From contig OY282608.1 in the NCBI GenBank assembly GCA_958298945.1, forward strand, positions 65,262,951 to 65,326,950: 64,000 bases of DNA. Reading direction: 5' to 3'. This DNA comes from Atherix ibis (taxonomy: Eukaryota; Arthropoda; Insecta; Diptera; Athericidae). The notes under the pieces were generated by a model that saw only the letters and a list, made by a program, of their open reading frames with translations, was not told the origin of the DNA and did no database searches. Each line of letters begins with the position of its first letter. The first letter of the stretch is position 1. Shown one piece after another: positions 22,723 through 34,700 of this stretch. The position numbers were made by a program, and so were the translations under genes.

Positions 22723-25140
22723 CTTGTTGGCTTGTTGGTTTGTTGGTTTGTTGGTTTATTTGTTTGTTGGTTTGTTGGCTTGTTGGTTTGTTGGTTTGTT
22801 GGTTTGTTGGTTTGTTGGTTTGTTGGCTTGTTGGTTTGTTGGTTTGTTGGTTTTTTGGTTTGTTGGTTTGTTGGTTTGTTGGTTTGTTGGTTTGTTGGTT
22901 TGTTGGTTTATTTGTTTGTTGGTTTGTTGGTTTATTGGTTTGTTGGTTTGTTGGTTTGTTAGCTTGTTGGTTTGTTGGTTTGTTGGCTTGTTGGCTTGTT
23001 GGTTTGTTGGTTTGTTGGCTTGCTGGTTACTTAGTTTGTTGGTTTGTTGGCTTGTTGGCTTGTTGGTTTGTTGGTTTGTTGGTTTGTTGGTTTATTTGTT
23101 TGTTGGTTTGTTGGCTTGTTGGTTTGTTGGTTTGTTGGTTTGTTGGCTTGTTGGCTTGTTGGTTTGTTGGTTTGTTGGTTTGTTGGTTTGTTGGTTTGTT
23201 GGTTTGTTGGTTTGTTGGTTTGTTGGTTTGTTGGTTTGTTGGCTTGTTGGGTTGGTGGTTTGTTGGTTTGTTGGTTTGTTGGTTTGTTTGTTTGTTGGTT
23301 TGTTGGTTTTTTGGTTTGTTGGTTTGTTGGTTTGTTGGTTTGTTGGTTTGTTGGTTTGTTGGTTTATTTGTTTGTTGGTTTGTTGGTTTATTAGTTTGTT
23401 GGTTTGTTGGTTTGTTAGCTTGTTGGTTTGTTGGTTTGTTGGCTTGTTGGCTTGTTGGTTTGTTGGCTTGCTGGTTACTTAGTTTGTTGGTTTGTTGGCT
23501 TGTTGGCTTGTTGGTTTGTTGGTTTGTTGGTTTGTTGGTTTACTTGTTTGTTGGTTTGTTGGCTTGTTGGTTTGTTGGTTTGTTGGTTTGTTGGCTTGTT
23601 GGCTTGTTGGTTTGTTGGTTTGTTGGTTTGTTGGTTTGTTGGTTTGTTGGTTTGTTGGTTTGTTGGTTTGTTGGTTTGTTGGCTTGTTGGGTTGTTGGTT
23701 TGTTGGTTTGTTGGTTTGTTGGTTTATTTGTTTGTTGGTTTGTTGGCTTGTTGGTTTATTGGTTTGTTGGTTTGTTGGCTTGTTGGTTTGTTGGTTTGTT
23801 GGCTTGTTGGCTTGTTGGCTTGTAGGTTTGTTGGCTTATTGGTTTGTTGCCTTGTTGACTTGTTGGCTTGTTGGTTTGTTGGCTTGCTGGTTACTTAGTT
23901 TGTTGGTTTGTTGGCTTGTTGGCTTGTTGGTTTGTTGGTTTGTTGGTTTGTTGGTTTACTTGTTTGTTGGTTTGTTGGCTTGTTGGTTTGTTGGTTTGTT
24001 GGTTTGTTGGCTTGTTGGCTTGTTGGTTTGTTGGTTTGTTGGTTTGTTGGTTTGTTGGTTTGTTGGTTTGTTGGCTTGTTGGCTTGTTGGTTTGTTGGTT
24101 TGTTGGCTTGTTGGCTTGTTGGTTTGTTGGTTTGTTGGTTTGTTGGTTTGTTGGTTTGTTGGTTTGTTGGTTTGTTGGTTTGTTGGTTTGTTGGCTTGTT
24201 GGGTTGTTGGTTTGTTGGTTTGTTGGTTTGTTGGTTTATTTGTTTGTTGGTTTGTTGGCTTGTTGGTTTATTGGTTTGTTGGTTTTTTGGTTTGTTGGTT
24301 TGTTGGTTTGTTGGTTTGTTGGTTTGTTGGTTTGTTGGTTTATTTGTTTGTTGGTTTGTTGGTTTATTAGTTTGTTGGTTTGTTGGTTTGTTAGCTTGTT
24401 GGTTTGTTGGTTTGTTGGCTTGTTGGCTTGTTGGTTTGTTGGCTTGCTGGTTACTTAGTTTGTTGGTTTGTTGGCTTGTTGGCTTGTTGGTTTGTTGGTT
24501 TGTTGGTTTGTTGGTTTACTTGTTTGTTGGTTTGTTGGCTTGTTGGTTTGTTGGTTTGTTGGTTTGTTGGCTTGTTGGCTTGTTGGTTTGTTGGTTTGTT
24601 GGTTTGTTGGTTTGTTGGTTTGTTGGTTTGTTGGTTTGTTGGTTTGTTGGTTTGTTGGCTTGTTGGGTTGTTGGTTTGTTGGTTTGTTGGTTTGTTGGTT
24701 TATTTGTTTGTTGGTTTGTTGGCTTGTTGGTTTATTGGTTTATTGGCTTGTTGGCTTGTTGGTTTGCTGGTTTGTTGGTTTGTTGGTTTATTTGTTTGTT
24801 GGTTTGTTGGTTTGTTGGTATGTTGGCTTGTTGGTTTGCTGGTTTGTTGGTTTGTTGGTTTGTTGGTTTGTTGGTTTGTTGGTTTGTTGGTTTGTTGGTT
24901 TGTTGGTTTGTTGGTTTGTTGGTTTGTTGGTTTGTTGGTTTGTTGGCTTGTTGGTTTGTTGGTTTGTTGGTTTGTTGGTTTGTTGGCTTGTTGGTTTTTG
25001 GTTTGTTGGTTTGCTGGTTTGCTGGTTTGTTGGTTTGTTGGCTTGTTGGTTTGTTGGTTTGTTGGCTTTTTGGTTTGTTGGTTTGTTGGTTTGTTGGTTT
25101 GTTGGTTTGTTGGTTTGTTGGTTTGTTAGTTTGTTGGTTT
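22723..25140 (+). repeat. Cluster of short HORs (448, 416 and 560 bp)
   Basis: The private mark GGCTTGCTGGTTACTTAG occurs four times, with its CTGG at 23,023, 23,471, 23,887 and 24,447. The spacings are 448, 416 and 560 bp (56, 52 and 70 whole units). Each copy then has TTTATTTG or TTTACTTG, a long run of plain units and GGCTTGTTGGG(T)TTGG. The copies differ mostly in the number of plain TTGGTTTG units. The last part (24,760-25,140) drifts into C-type sequence with GGTTTTTGG near 24,996. Confidence 0.85.
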
Positions 25141-27110
25141 TTTGGTTTGTTGGTTTATTTGTTTGTTGGTTTGTTGGCTTGTTGGTTTGTTGGTTTGTTG
25201 GTTTGTTGGTTTGTTTGCTTGTTGGTTTGTTGGTTTGTTGGTTTGTTGGCTTGTTGGCTTGTTGGTTTGTTGGTTTGTTGGTTTATTTGTTTGTTGGTTT
25301 GTTGGCTTGTTGGTTTGTTGGTTTGTTGGTTTTTTGTTTGTTGGTTTGTTGGCTTGTTGGTTTGTTGGTTTGTTGGTTTTTTGGTTTGTTGGTTTATTTG
25401 TTTGTTGGTTTGTTGGTTTGTTGGTTTGTTGGTTTGTTGGTTTGTTGGTTTGTTGGTTTGTTGGTTTGTTGTTTTTTTGGTTTGTTGGTTTGTTGGTTTG
25501 TTGGCTTGTTGGTTTGTTGGCTTGTTGGTTACTTGGTTTGTTGGTTTGTTGGCTTGTTGACTTGTTAATTTGTTGTTTTGTTGGCTTGTTGGTTTGTTAG
25601 TTTGTTGGTTTGTTGGCTTGTTGGTTTGTTGGTTTGTTGGTTTGTTGGTTTGTTGGTTTGTTGGTTTGTTGGTTTTTTGGTTTGTTGGTTTGTTGGCTTG
25701 TTGGTTTGTTGGTTTGTTGGTTTTCTGGTTTGTTAGTTTGTTGGTTTGTTGGTTTGTTGGTTTGTTGGTTTGTTAGTTTATTTGTTTGTTGGTTTGTTGG
25801 ATTGTTGGTTTGTTGGTTTGTTAGTTTGTTGGCTTGTTGGTTTGTTGGTTTGTTGGTTCGTTGGCTTGTTGGTTTGTTGGTTTGTTGGTTTGTTGGCTTG
25901 TTGGCTTGTTGGTTTGTTGGCTTGTTGGTTTGTTGGTTTGTTGGTTTGTTGGCTTGTTGGCTTGTTGGTTTGTTGGTTTGTTGGTTTGTTGGTTTGTTGG
26001 TTTGTTGGTTTGTTTGTTTTTTGGTTTGTTGGTTTGTTGATTTGTTGGTTTGTTGGCTTGTTGGTTTGTTGGCTTGTTGGTTACTTGGTTTGTTGGTTTG
26101 TTGGTTTGTTGGCTTGTTGGCTGTTAGTTTGTTGTTTTGTTGGCTTGTTGGTTTGTTAGTTTGTTGGTTTGTTGGCTTGTTGGTTTGTTTGTTTGTTTGT
26201 TTGTTGGTTTGTTGGTTTGTTGGTTTGTTGGTTTGTTGGTTTGTTGGTTTTTTGGTTTGTTGGTTGTTGGCTTGTTGGTTTGTTGGTTTGTTGGTTTTTT
26301 GGTTTGTCGGTTTGTTGGTTTGTTGGTTTGTTGGTTTGTTGATTTGTTAGTTTATTTGTTTGTTGGTTTGTTGGATTGTTGGTTTGTTGGTTTGTTGGTT
26401 TGTTGGCTTGTTGGTTTGTTGGTTTGTTGGTTTGTTGGCTTGTTGGTTTGTTGGTTTGTTGGCTTGTTGGCTTGTTGGCTTGTTGGCTTGTTGGTTTGTT
26501 GGTTTGTTGGCTTGTTGGTTACTTAGTTTGTTAGTTTGTTGGTTTGTTGGTTTGTTGGCTTGTTGGCTTGTTTGTTTGTTGGTTAGTTCGTTTGTTGGTT
26601 TGTTAGTTTGTTGGTTTGTTGGCATGTTGGCTTGTTGGTTTGTTGGTTTTTTGGTTTGTTGGTTTGTTGGTTTGTTGGTTTGTTGGTTTGTTGGTTTATT
26701 TGTTTGTTGGTTTGTTGGCTTGTTGGTTTGTTGGTTTGTTGGTTTGTTGGCTTGTTGGTTTATTGGTTTGTTGGCTTGTTGGCTTGTTGGTTTGTTGGTT
26801 TGTTGGCTTGTTGGTTTGTTGGCTTGTTGGCTTGTAGGTTTGTTGGTTTGTTGGCTTGTTGGCTAGTTTGTTTGTTGGTTTGTTTATTTGTTGGTTTATT
26901 TGTTTGTTGGTTTGTTGGCTTGTTGGTTTGTTGGTTTGTTGGTTTGTTGGTTTGTTGGTTTGTTGGCTTGTTGGTTTGTTGGTTTGTTGGCTTGTTGGCT
27001 TGTTGGTTTGTTGGTTTGTTGGCTTGTTGGTTACTTAGTTTGTTGGTTTGTTGGCGTGTTGGTTAATTGGTTTGTTGGTTTGTTGACTTGTTGGTTTGTT
27101 GGTTTGTTGG
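25141..27110 (+). repeat. HOR-A-like block
   Basis: HOR-A order returns: TTGACTTGTTAATTTG (about 25,557), TTAGTTTATTTG (about 25,773), GGCTGTTAGTTTG (about 26,119; usually TTTATTG), TTAGTTTATTTG (about 26,347), GGTTAGTTCG (about 26,581) and GGCTAGTTTG (about 26,861). It differs from the 1-15 kb copies in having GGCATG next to GGTTAGTTCG (about 26,622) and GGCGTG in place of GGCATG at about 27,052. Confidence 0.75.
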
Positions 27111-30100
27111 TTATGTGGTTTGTTGGCTTGTTGGTTTGTTGGTTTGTTGGCTTGTTGGTTTGTTAGTTTGTTGGTTTGTTGGTTTGTTGGTTTGTTGGTT
27201 TGTTGGTTTGTTGGTTTGTTGGTTTATTTGTTTGTTGGTTTGTTGGCTTGTTAGTTTGTTGGTTTGTTGGTTTGTTGGCTTGTTGGTTTGTTGGTTTGTT
27301 GGCTTGTTGGCTTGTTGGTTTGTTGGTTGTTGGCTTGTTGGCTTGTTGGTTTGTTGGTTTGTTGGTTTGTTGGTTTGTTGGTTTGTTGGCTTTTTGGTTT
27401 GTTGGTTTGTTGGCTTGTTGGTTTGTGGGTTTGTTGGTTTGTTGGCTTGTTGGCTTGTTGGTTTGTTGGTTTGTTGGCTTGTTGGTTTGTTGGTTTGTTG
27501 GCTTGTTGGCTTGTTGCTTTGTTGGTTTGTTGGTTTGTTGGTTTGTTGGCTTGTTGGCTTGTTGGCTTGTTAGTTTGTTAGTTTGTTGGCTTTTTGGTTA
27601 CTTGGTTTGTTGGTTTGTTGGTTTGTTGGCTTGTTGGTTTGTTGGCTTGTTGGTTTGTTGGTTTGTTGGTTTGTTGGCTTGTTGGCTTGTTGGTTTGTTG
27701 GTTTGTTGGTTTGTTGGTTTGTTGGTTTGTTGGTTTGTTGGTTTTTTGGTTTGTTTGTTTATTTGTTTGTTGGTTTGTTGGCTTGTTGGTTTGTTGGTTT
27801 GTTGGTTTGTTGGTTTGTTGGTTTGTTGGTTTGTTGGTTTTTTGGTTTGTTGGTTTCATTGTTTGTTGGCTTGTTGGCTTGTTGGTTTGTTGGTTTGTTG
27901 GTTTGTTGGTTTGTTGGTTTGTTGGTTTGTTGGTTTTTTGGTTTGTTGGTTTATTTGCTTGTTGGTTTGTTGGCTTGTTGGTTTGTTGGTTTGTTGGTTT
28001 GTTTGCTTGTTGGTTTGTTGGTTTGTTGGTTTGTTGGCTTGTTGGCTTGTTGGTTTGTTGGTTTGTTGGCTTGTTGGTTTGTTGGTGTGTTGGCTTGTTG
28101 GCTTGTTGCTTTGTTCGTTTGATGGTTTGTTGGTTTGTTGGTTTTTTGGTTTGTTGGTTTGTTGGTTTGTTGGCTTGTTGGCTTGTTGGTTTGTTGGTTT
28201 ATTGGCTTGTTGGTTTGTTGGTTTGTTGGCTTGTTGGTTTGTTAGTTTATTGGTTTGTTGGTTTGTTTGGTTGTTGGTTTGTTGCTTTGTTGGTTTGTTG
28301 GTTTGTTGGTTGGTTGCCTTGTTGGTTTGTTGGCTTGTTGGTTTGTTAGTTTGTTGGCTTTTTGGTTACTTGGTTTGTTTTGTTGGCTTGTTGGTTTGTT
28401 GGTTTGTTGGCTTGTTGGTTTGTTAGTTTGTTGGTTTGTTGGCTTGTTGGCTTGTTGGTTAGTTGGTTTTTCGGCTGGTTGGCTTGTTCCTTTGCTGGTT
28501 TGTTGGTTTGTTGGCTTGTTGACTTGTTGGTTTTTTAGTTTGTTGGCTTTTTGGTTACTTGGTTTGTTGGTTTGTTGGTTTGTTGGCTTGTTGGTTTGTT
28601 GGCTTGTTGGTTTGTTGGGTTGCTGGTTTGTTGGCTTGTTGGCTTGTTGGTTTGTTGGTTTGTTGGTTTGTTGGTTTGTTGGTTTGTTGGTTTTTTGGTT
28701 TGTTGGTTTGTTGGTTTGTTGGCTTGTTGGTTTCTTGGTTTGTTGGCTTGTTGGCTTGTTGGTTTGTTAGTTTGTTGGCTTTTTGGTTACTTGGTTTGTT
28801 GGTTTGTTGGTTTGTTGGCTTGTTGGTTTGTTGGCTTGTTGGTTTGTTGGGTTGTTGGTTTGTTGGTTTATTGGCTTGTTGGTTTGTTGGTTTGTTGGTT
28901 TGTTGGTTTGTTGGTTTGTTGGTTTGTTGGTTTTTTGGTTTGTTGGTTTGTTGGCTTGTTGGCTTGTTGGTTTGTTGGTTTGTTGGCTTGTTGGTTTGTT
29001 AGTTTGTTGGTTTGTTGGCTTGCTGGCTTGTTGGTTTGTTGGTTTTTCGGCTGGTTGGCTTGTTGCTTTGCTGGTTTGTTGGTTTGTTGGCTTGTTGGCT
29101 TGTTAGTTTGTTAGTTTGTTGGCTTTTTGGTTACTTGGTTTGTTGGTTTGTTGGCTTGTTGGTTTGTTGGCTTGTTCGTTTGTGGGTTTGTTAGTTTGTT
29201 GGTTTGTTGGCTTGTTGCCTTGTTGGTTTGTTGATTTTTTGGTTTGTTGGTTTATTGGTTTGTTGGTGTATTTGTTTGTTGGTTTGTTGGCTTGTTGGTT
29301 TGTTGGTTTGTTGGTTTGTTGGCTTGTTGGTTTGTTGGTTTGTTGGCTTGTTGGCTTGTTGGTTTGTTGGTTTGTTGGCCTATTGGTTTGTTGGCTTGTT
29401 GGCTTGTTGGTTTGTTGGTTTGTTGGCTTGTTGGCTTGTAGGTTTGTTGGTTTGTTGGTTTGTTGGTTTATTTGTTTGTTGGTTTGTTGGTTTGTTGGTT
29501 TGTTGGTTTGTTGGCTTGTTGGTTTGTTGGTTTGTTGGTTTGTTGGTTTGTTGGTTTGTTGGTTTGTTGGTTTGGTGGTTTGTTGGTTTGTTGGTTTGTT
29601 GGTTTGTTGGTTTGTTGGCTTGTTGGTTTGTTGGTTTGTTGGCTTGTTGGCTTTTGGTTTGTTGGTTTGTTGGTTTGTTGGTTTGTTGGTTTGTTGGTTT
29701 GTTGGTTTGTTGGTTTGTTGGTTTGTTGGTTTGTTGGTTTGTTGGTTTGTTGGTTTGTTGGCTTGTTGGTTTGTTGGTTTGTTGGCTTGTTGGTTTTTGG
29801 TTTGTTGGTTTGTTGGTTTGTTGGTTTGTTGGTTTGTTGGCTTGTTGGTTTGTTGGTTTGTTGGCTTTTTGGTTTGTTGGTTTGTTGGTTTGTTGGTTTG
29901 TTGGTTTGTTGGTTTGTTGGTTTGTTGGTTTGTTGGTTTTTTGGTTTGTTGGTTTATTTGTTTGTTGGTTTGTTGGCTTGTGGTTTGTTGGTTTGTTGGT
30001 TTGTTGGTTTGTTGGCTTGTTGGTTTGTTGGTTTGTTGGTTTGTTGGCTTGTTGGCTTGTTGGTTTGTTGGTTTGTTGGTTTATTTGTTTGTTGGTTTGT

Positions 30101-31100
30101 TGGCTTGTTGGTTTGTTGGTTTGTTGGTTTGTTGGTTTGTTGGCTTGTTGGTTTGTTGGTTTGTTGGTTTTTGGGTTTGTCGGTTTGTTGGTTTGTTAGT
30201 TTGTTGGTTTGTTGGTTTGTTGGTTACTTAGTTTGTTGGTTTGTTGGCATGTTGGTTTATTGGTTTGTTGGTTTGTTGACTTGTTGGTTTGTTGGTTTGT
30301 TGGCTTGTTGGCTTGTTGGTTTGTTGGTTTGTTGGTTTGTTGGCTTTTTGGTTTGTTGGTTTGTTGGCTTGTTGGTTTGTTAGTTTGTTGGTTTGTTGGT
30401 TTGTTGGTTTGTTGGTTTGTTGGCTTGTTGGTTTGTTGGTTTGTTGGCTTGTTGGCTTGTTGGCTTGTTGGTTTGTTGGTTTGTTGCCTTGTTGGTTACT
30501 TAGCTTGTTGGTTTGTTGGTTTGTTGGCTTGTTGGCTTGTTGGTTTGTTGGTTAGTTCGTTTGTTGGTTTGTTAGTTTGTTGGTTTGTTGGCTTGTTGGC
30601 TTGTTGGTTTGTTGGTTTTTTGGTTTGTTGGTTTGTTGGTTTGTTGGTTTGTTGGTTTGTTGGTTTGTTTGTTTGTTGGTTTGTTGGTCTGTTGGTTTTT
30701 TGGTTTGTTGGTTTATTTGTTTGTTGGTTTGTTGGCTTGTTGGTTTGTTGGTTTGTTGGTTTGTTTGCTTGTTGGTTTGTTGGTTTGTTGGTTTGTTGGC
30801 TTGTTGGCTTGTTGGTTTGTTGGTTTGTTGGCTTGTTGGTTTGTTGGTGTGTTGGCTTGTTGGCTTGTTGCTTTGTTCGTTTGATGGTTTGTTGGTTTGT
30901 TGGTTTTTTGGTTTGTGGTTTGTTGGTTTGTTGGCTTGTTGGCTTCTTGGTTTGTTGGTTTATTGGGTTGTTGGTTTGTTGGTTTGTTGGCTTGTTGGTT
31001 TGTTAGTTTATTGGTTTGTTGGTTTGTTTGGTTGTTGGTTTGTTGCTTTGTTGGTTTGTTGGTTTGTTGGTTGGTTGCCTTGTTGGTTTGTTGGCATGTT
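27111..31100 (+). repeat. B- and C-type HOR block
   Basis: B-type landmarks appear: TTTCATTG (about 27,853), GGTGTGTTGG then TTGCTTTGTTCGTTTGATGG (about 28,082-28,125), TTTGGTTG with GGTTGGTTGCC (about 28,267-28,320), TTGTTTTGTTGGC (about 28,376) and TTTTTCGGCTGG (TCGG at 28,471 and 29,047). C-type follows from TTCGTTTGTGGG (about 29,176) to the TTACTTAG/GGCATG marks near 30,225-30,250. A short HOR-A-like piece (GGTTAGTTCG near 30,550) then leads back to B-type near 30,840. Confidence 0.75.
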
Positions 31101-31395
31101 GGTTTGTTAGTTTGTTGGCTTTTTGGTTACTTGGTTTGTTTTGTTGGCTTGTTGGCTTGTTGGTTTGTTGGTTTGTTGGCTTGTTGGTTTGTTAGTTTGT
31201 TGGTTTGTTGGCTTGTTGGCTTGTTGGTTTGTTGGTTTTTCGGCTGGTTGGCTTGTTCCTTTGCTGGTTTGTTGGTTTGTTGGCTTGTTGACTTGTTGGT
31301 TTTTTAGTTTGTTGGCTTTTTGGTTACTTGGTTTGTTGGTTTGTTGGTTTGTTGGCTTGTTGGTTTCTTGGCTTGTTGGTTTGTTGGGTTCTTGG
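31100..31395 (+). repeat. Local duplication, 317-bp period, copy 1
   Basis: Repeated 317 bp downstream. Matching points are the C of GGCTTTTTGGTTAC (31,119/31,436 and 31,316/31,633) and TCGG (31,240/31,557). The period is 40x8 minus 3, and the three missing bases are in TTGTTTTGTTGGC, carried by both copies. Confidence 0.92.
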
Positions 31396-31416
31396 TTTGT
31401 TGGTTTGTTGGCTTGT

Positions 31417-31712
31417 TGGTTTGTTAGTTTGTTGGCTTTTTGGTTACTTGGTTTGTTTTGTTGGCTTGTTGGCTTGTTGGTTTGTTGGTTTGTTGGCTTG
31501 TTGGTTTGTTAGTTTGTTGGTTTGTTGGCTTGTTGGCTTGTTGGTTTGTTGGTTTTTCGGCTGGTTGGCTTGTTCCTTTGCTGGTTTGTTGGTTTGTTGG
31601 CTTGTTGACTTGTTGGTTTTTTAGTTTGTTGGCTTTTTGGTTACTTGGTTTGTTGGTTTGTTGGTTTGTTGGCTTGTTGGTTTGTTGGCTTGTTGGTTTG
31701 TTGGGTTCTTGG
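31417..31712 (+). repeat. Local duplication, 317-bp period, copy 2
   Basis: Second copy of 31,100-31,395. The two part after TTGGGTTCTTGG. The one clear difference is GGTTTCTTGGC in copy 1 against GGTTTGTTGGC here (31,362/31,679). Confidence 0.92.
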
Positions 31713-34700
31713 TTTGTTGGCTTGTTGGCTTGTTGGTTTGTTGGTTTGTTGGCTTGTTGGTTTGTTAGTTTGTTGACTTTTTGGTTACTTGGTTTGTTGG
31801 TTTGTTGGTTTGTTGGCTTGTTGGTTTGTTGGCTTGTTGGTTTGTTGGGTTGTTGGTTTGTTGGTTTATTGGCTTGTTGGTTTGTTGGTTTGTTGGTTTG
31901 TTGGTATGTTGGTTTGTTGGTTTGTTGGTTTTTTGGTTTGTTGGTTTGTTAGCTTGTTGGTTTGTTGGCTTGTTGGTTTGTTGGTTTGTTGGCTTGTTGG
32001 CTTGTTGCTTTGTTGGTTTGTTGGTTTGTTGGCTTGTTGGCTTGTTGATTTGTTGGTTTGTTGGTTTGTTGGCTTGTTGGCTTGTTGGCTTGTTGGTTTG
32101 TTAGTTTGTTGGCTTTTTGGTTACTTGGTTTGTTGGTTTGTTGGTTTGTTGGCTTGTTGGTTTGTTGGCTTGTTGGTTTGTTGGTTTGTTGGTTTGTTGG
32201 CTTGTTGGCTTGTTGGTTTGTTGGTTTGTTGGTTTGTTGGTTTGTTGGTTTGTTGGTTTGTTGGTTTTTTGGTTTGTTTGTTTATTTGTTTGTTGGTTTG
32301 TTGGCTTGTTGGTTTGTTGGTTTGTTGGTTTGTTGGTGTGTTGGTTTGTTGGTTTGTTGGTTTTTTGATTTGTTGGTTTCATTGTTTGTTGGTTTGTTGG
32401 CTTGTTGGTTTGTTGGTTTGTTGGTTCGTTGGTTTGTTGGTTTGTTGGTTTGTTGGTTTTTTGGTTTGTTGGTTTATTTGTTTGTTGGTTTGTTGGCTTG
32501 TTGGTTTGTTGGTTTGTTGGTTTGTTTGCTTGTTGGTTTGTTGGTTTGTTGGTTTGTTGGCTTGTTGGCTTGTTGGTTTGTTGGTTTGTTGGCTTGTTGG
32601 TTTGTTGGTGTGTTGGCTTGTTGGCTTGTTGCTTTGTTCGTTTGACGGTTTGTTGGTTTGTTGGTTTTTTGGTTTGTTGGTTTGTTGGTTTCTTGGCTTG
32701 TTGGCTTGTTGGTTTGTTGGTTTATTGGCTTGTTGGTTTGTTGGTTTGTTGGCTTGTTGGTTTGTTAGTTTATTGGTTTGTTGGTTTGTTTGGTTGTTGG
32801 TTTGTTGCTTTGTTGGTTTGTTGGTTTGTTGGTTGGTTGCCTTGTTGGTTTGTTGGCATGTTGGTTTGTTAGTTTGTTGGCTTTTTGGTTACTTGGTTTG
32901 TTTTGTTGGCTTGTTGGCTTGTTGGTTTGTTGGTTTGTTGGCTTGTTGGTTTGTTAGTTTGTTGGTTTGTTGGCTTGTTGGCTTGTTGGTTTGTTGGTTT
33001 TTCGGCTGGTTGGCTTGTTCCTTTGCTGGTTTGTTGGTTTGTTGGCTTGTTGACTTGTTGGTTTTTTAGTTTGTTGGCTTTTTGGTTACTTGGTTTGTTG
33101 GTTTGTTGGTTTGTTGGCTTGTTGGTTTGTTGGCTTGTTGGTTTGTTGGGTTCTTGGTTTGTTGGCTTGTTGGCTTGTTGGTTTGTTGGTTTGTTGGCTT
33201 GTTGGTTTGTTAGTTTGTTGACTTTTTGGTTACTTGGTTTGTTAGTTTGTTGGTTTGTTGGCTTGTTGGTTTGTTGGCTTGTTGGTTTGTTGGGTTGTTG
33301 GTTTGTTGGTTTGTTGGTTTGTTGGTTTGTTGGTTTGTTGGTTTTTTGGTTTGTTTGTTTATTTGTTTGTTGGTTTGTTGGCTTGTTGGTTTGTTGGTTT
33401 GTTGGTTTGTTGGTGTGTTGGTTTGTTGGTTTGTTGGTTTTTTGATTTGTTGGTTTCATTGTTTGTTGGTTTGTTGGCTTGTTGGTTTGTTGGTTTGTTG
33501 GTTTGTTGGTTTGTTGGTTTATTGGTTTGTTGGTTTTTTGGTTTGTTGGTTTATTTGTTTGTTGGTTTGTTGGCTTGTTGGTTTGTTGGTTTGTTGGTTT
33601 GTTTGCTTGTTGGTTTGTTGGTTTGTTGGTTTGTTGGCTTGTTGGCTTGTTGGTTTGTTGGTTTGTTGGCTTGTTGGTTTGTTGGTGTGTTGGCTTGTTG
33701 GCTTGTTGCTTTGTTCGTTTGACGGTTTGTTGGTTTGTTGGTTTTTTGGTTTGTTGGTTTGTTGGTTTTTTGGCTTGTTGGCTTGTTGGTTTGTTGGTTT
33801 ATTGGCTTGTTGGTTTGTAGGTTTGTTGGCTTGTTGGTTTGTTAGTTTATTGGTTTGTTGGTTTGTTTGGTTGTTGGTTTGTTGCTTTGTTGGTTTGTTG
33901 GTTTGTTGGTTGGTTGCCTTGTTGGTTTGTTGGCATGTTGGTTTGTTAGTTTGTTGGCTTTTTGGTTACTTGGTTTGTTTTGTTGGCTTGTTGGCTTGTT
34001 GGCTTGTTGGTTTGTTGGTTTGTTGGCTTGTTGGTTTGTTAGTTTGTTGGTTTGTTGGCTTGTTGGCTTGTTGGTTTGTTGGTTTTTCGGCTGGTTGGCT
34101 TGTTGATTTGTTGGTTTGTTGGTTTGTTGGCTTGTTGGCTTGTTGGCTTGTTGGTTTTTTAGTTTGTTGGCTTTTTGGTTACTTGGTTTGTTGGTTTGTT
34201 GGTTTGTTGGCTTGTTGGTTTGTTGGCTTGTTGGTTTGTTGGGTTCTTGGTTTGTTGGCTTGTTGGCTTGTTGGTTTGTTGGTTTGTTGGCTTGTTGGTT
34301 TGTTAGTTTGTTGACTTTTTGGTTACTTGGTTTGTTGGTTTGTTGGTTTGTTGGCTTGTTGGTTTGTTGGCTTGTTGGTTTGTTGGGTGGGTGGTTTGTT
34401 GGTTTATTGGCTTGTTGGTTTGTTGGTTTGTTGGTTTGTTGGTATGTTGGTTTGTTGGTTTGTTGGTTTGTTGGCTTGTTGGTTTGTTGGCTTGTTGGTT
34501 TGTTGGCTTGTTGGTTTGTTGGTTTGTTGGCTTGTTGGCTTGTTGCTTTGTTGGTTTGTTGGTTTGTTGGCTTGTTGGCTTGTTGCTTTGTTGGTTTGTT
34601 GGTTTGTTGGCTTGTTGGCTTATTGGCTTGTTGGTTTGTTAGTTTGTTGGCTTTTTGGTTACTTGGTTTGTTGGTTTGTTGGTTTGTTGGCTTGTTGGTT

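Noticed and set aside
22000..28000. Transposon or gene fragment hidden between HOR blocks
   Set aside because: I read the block borders and found only variant octamers. No target-site duplication, terminal repeat or non-G/T-rich stretch is present.
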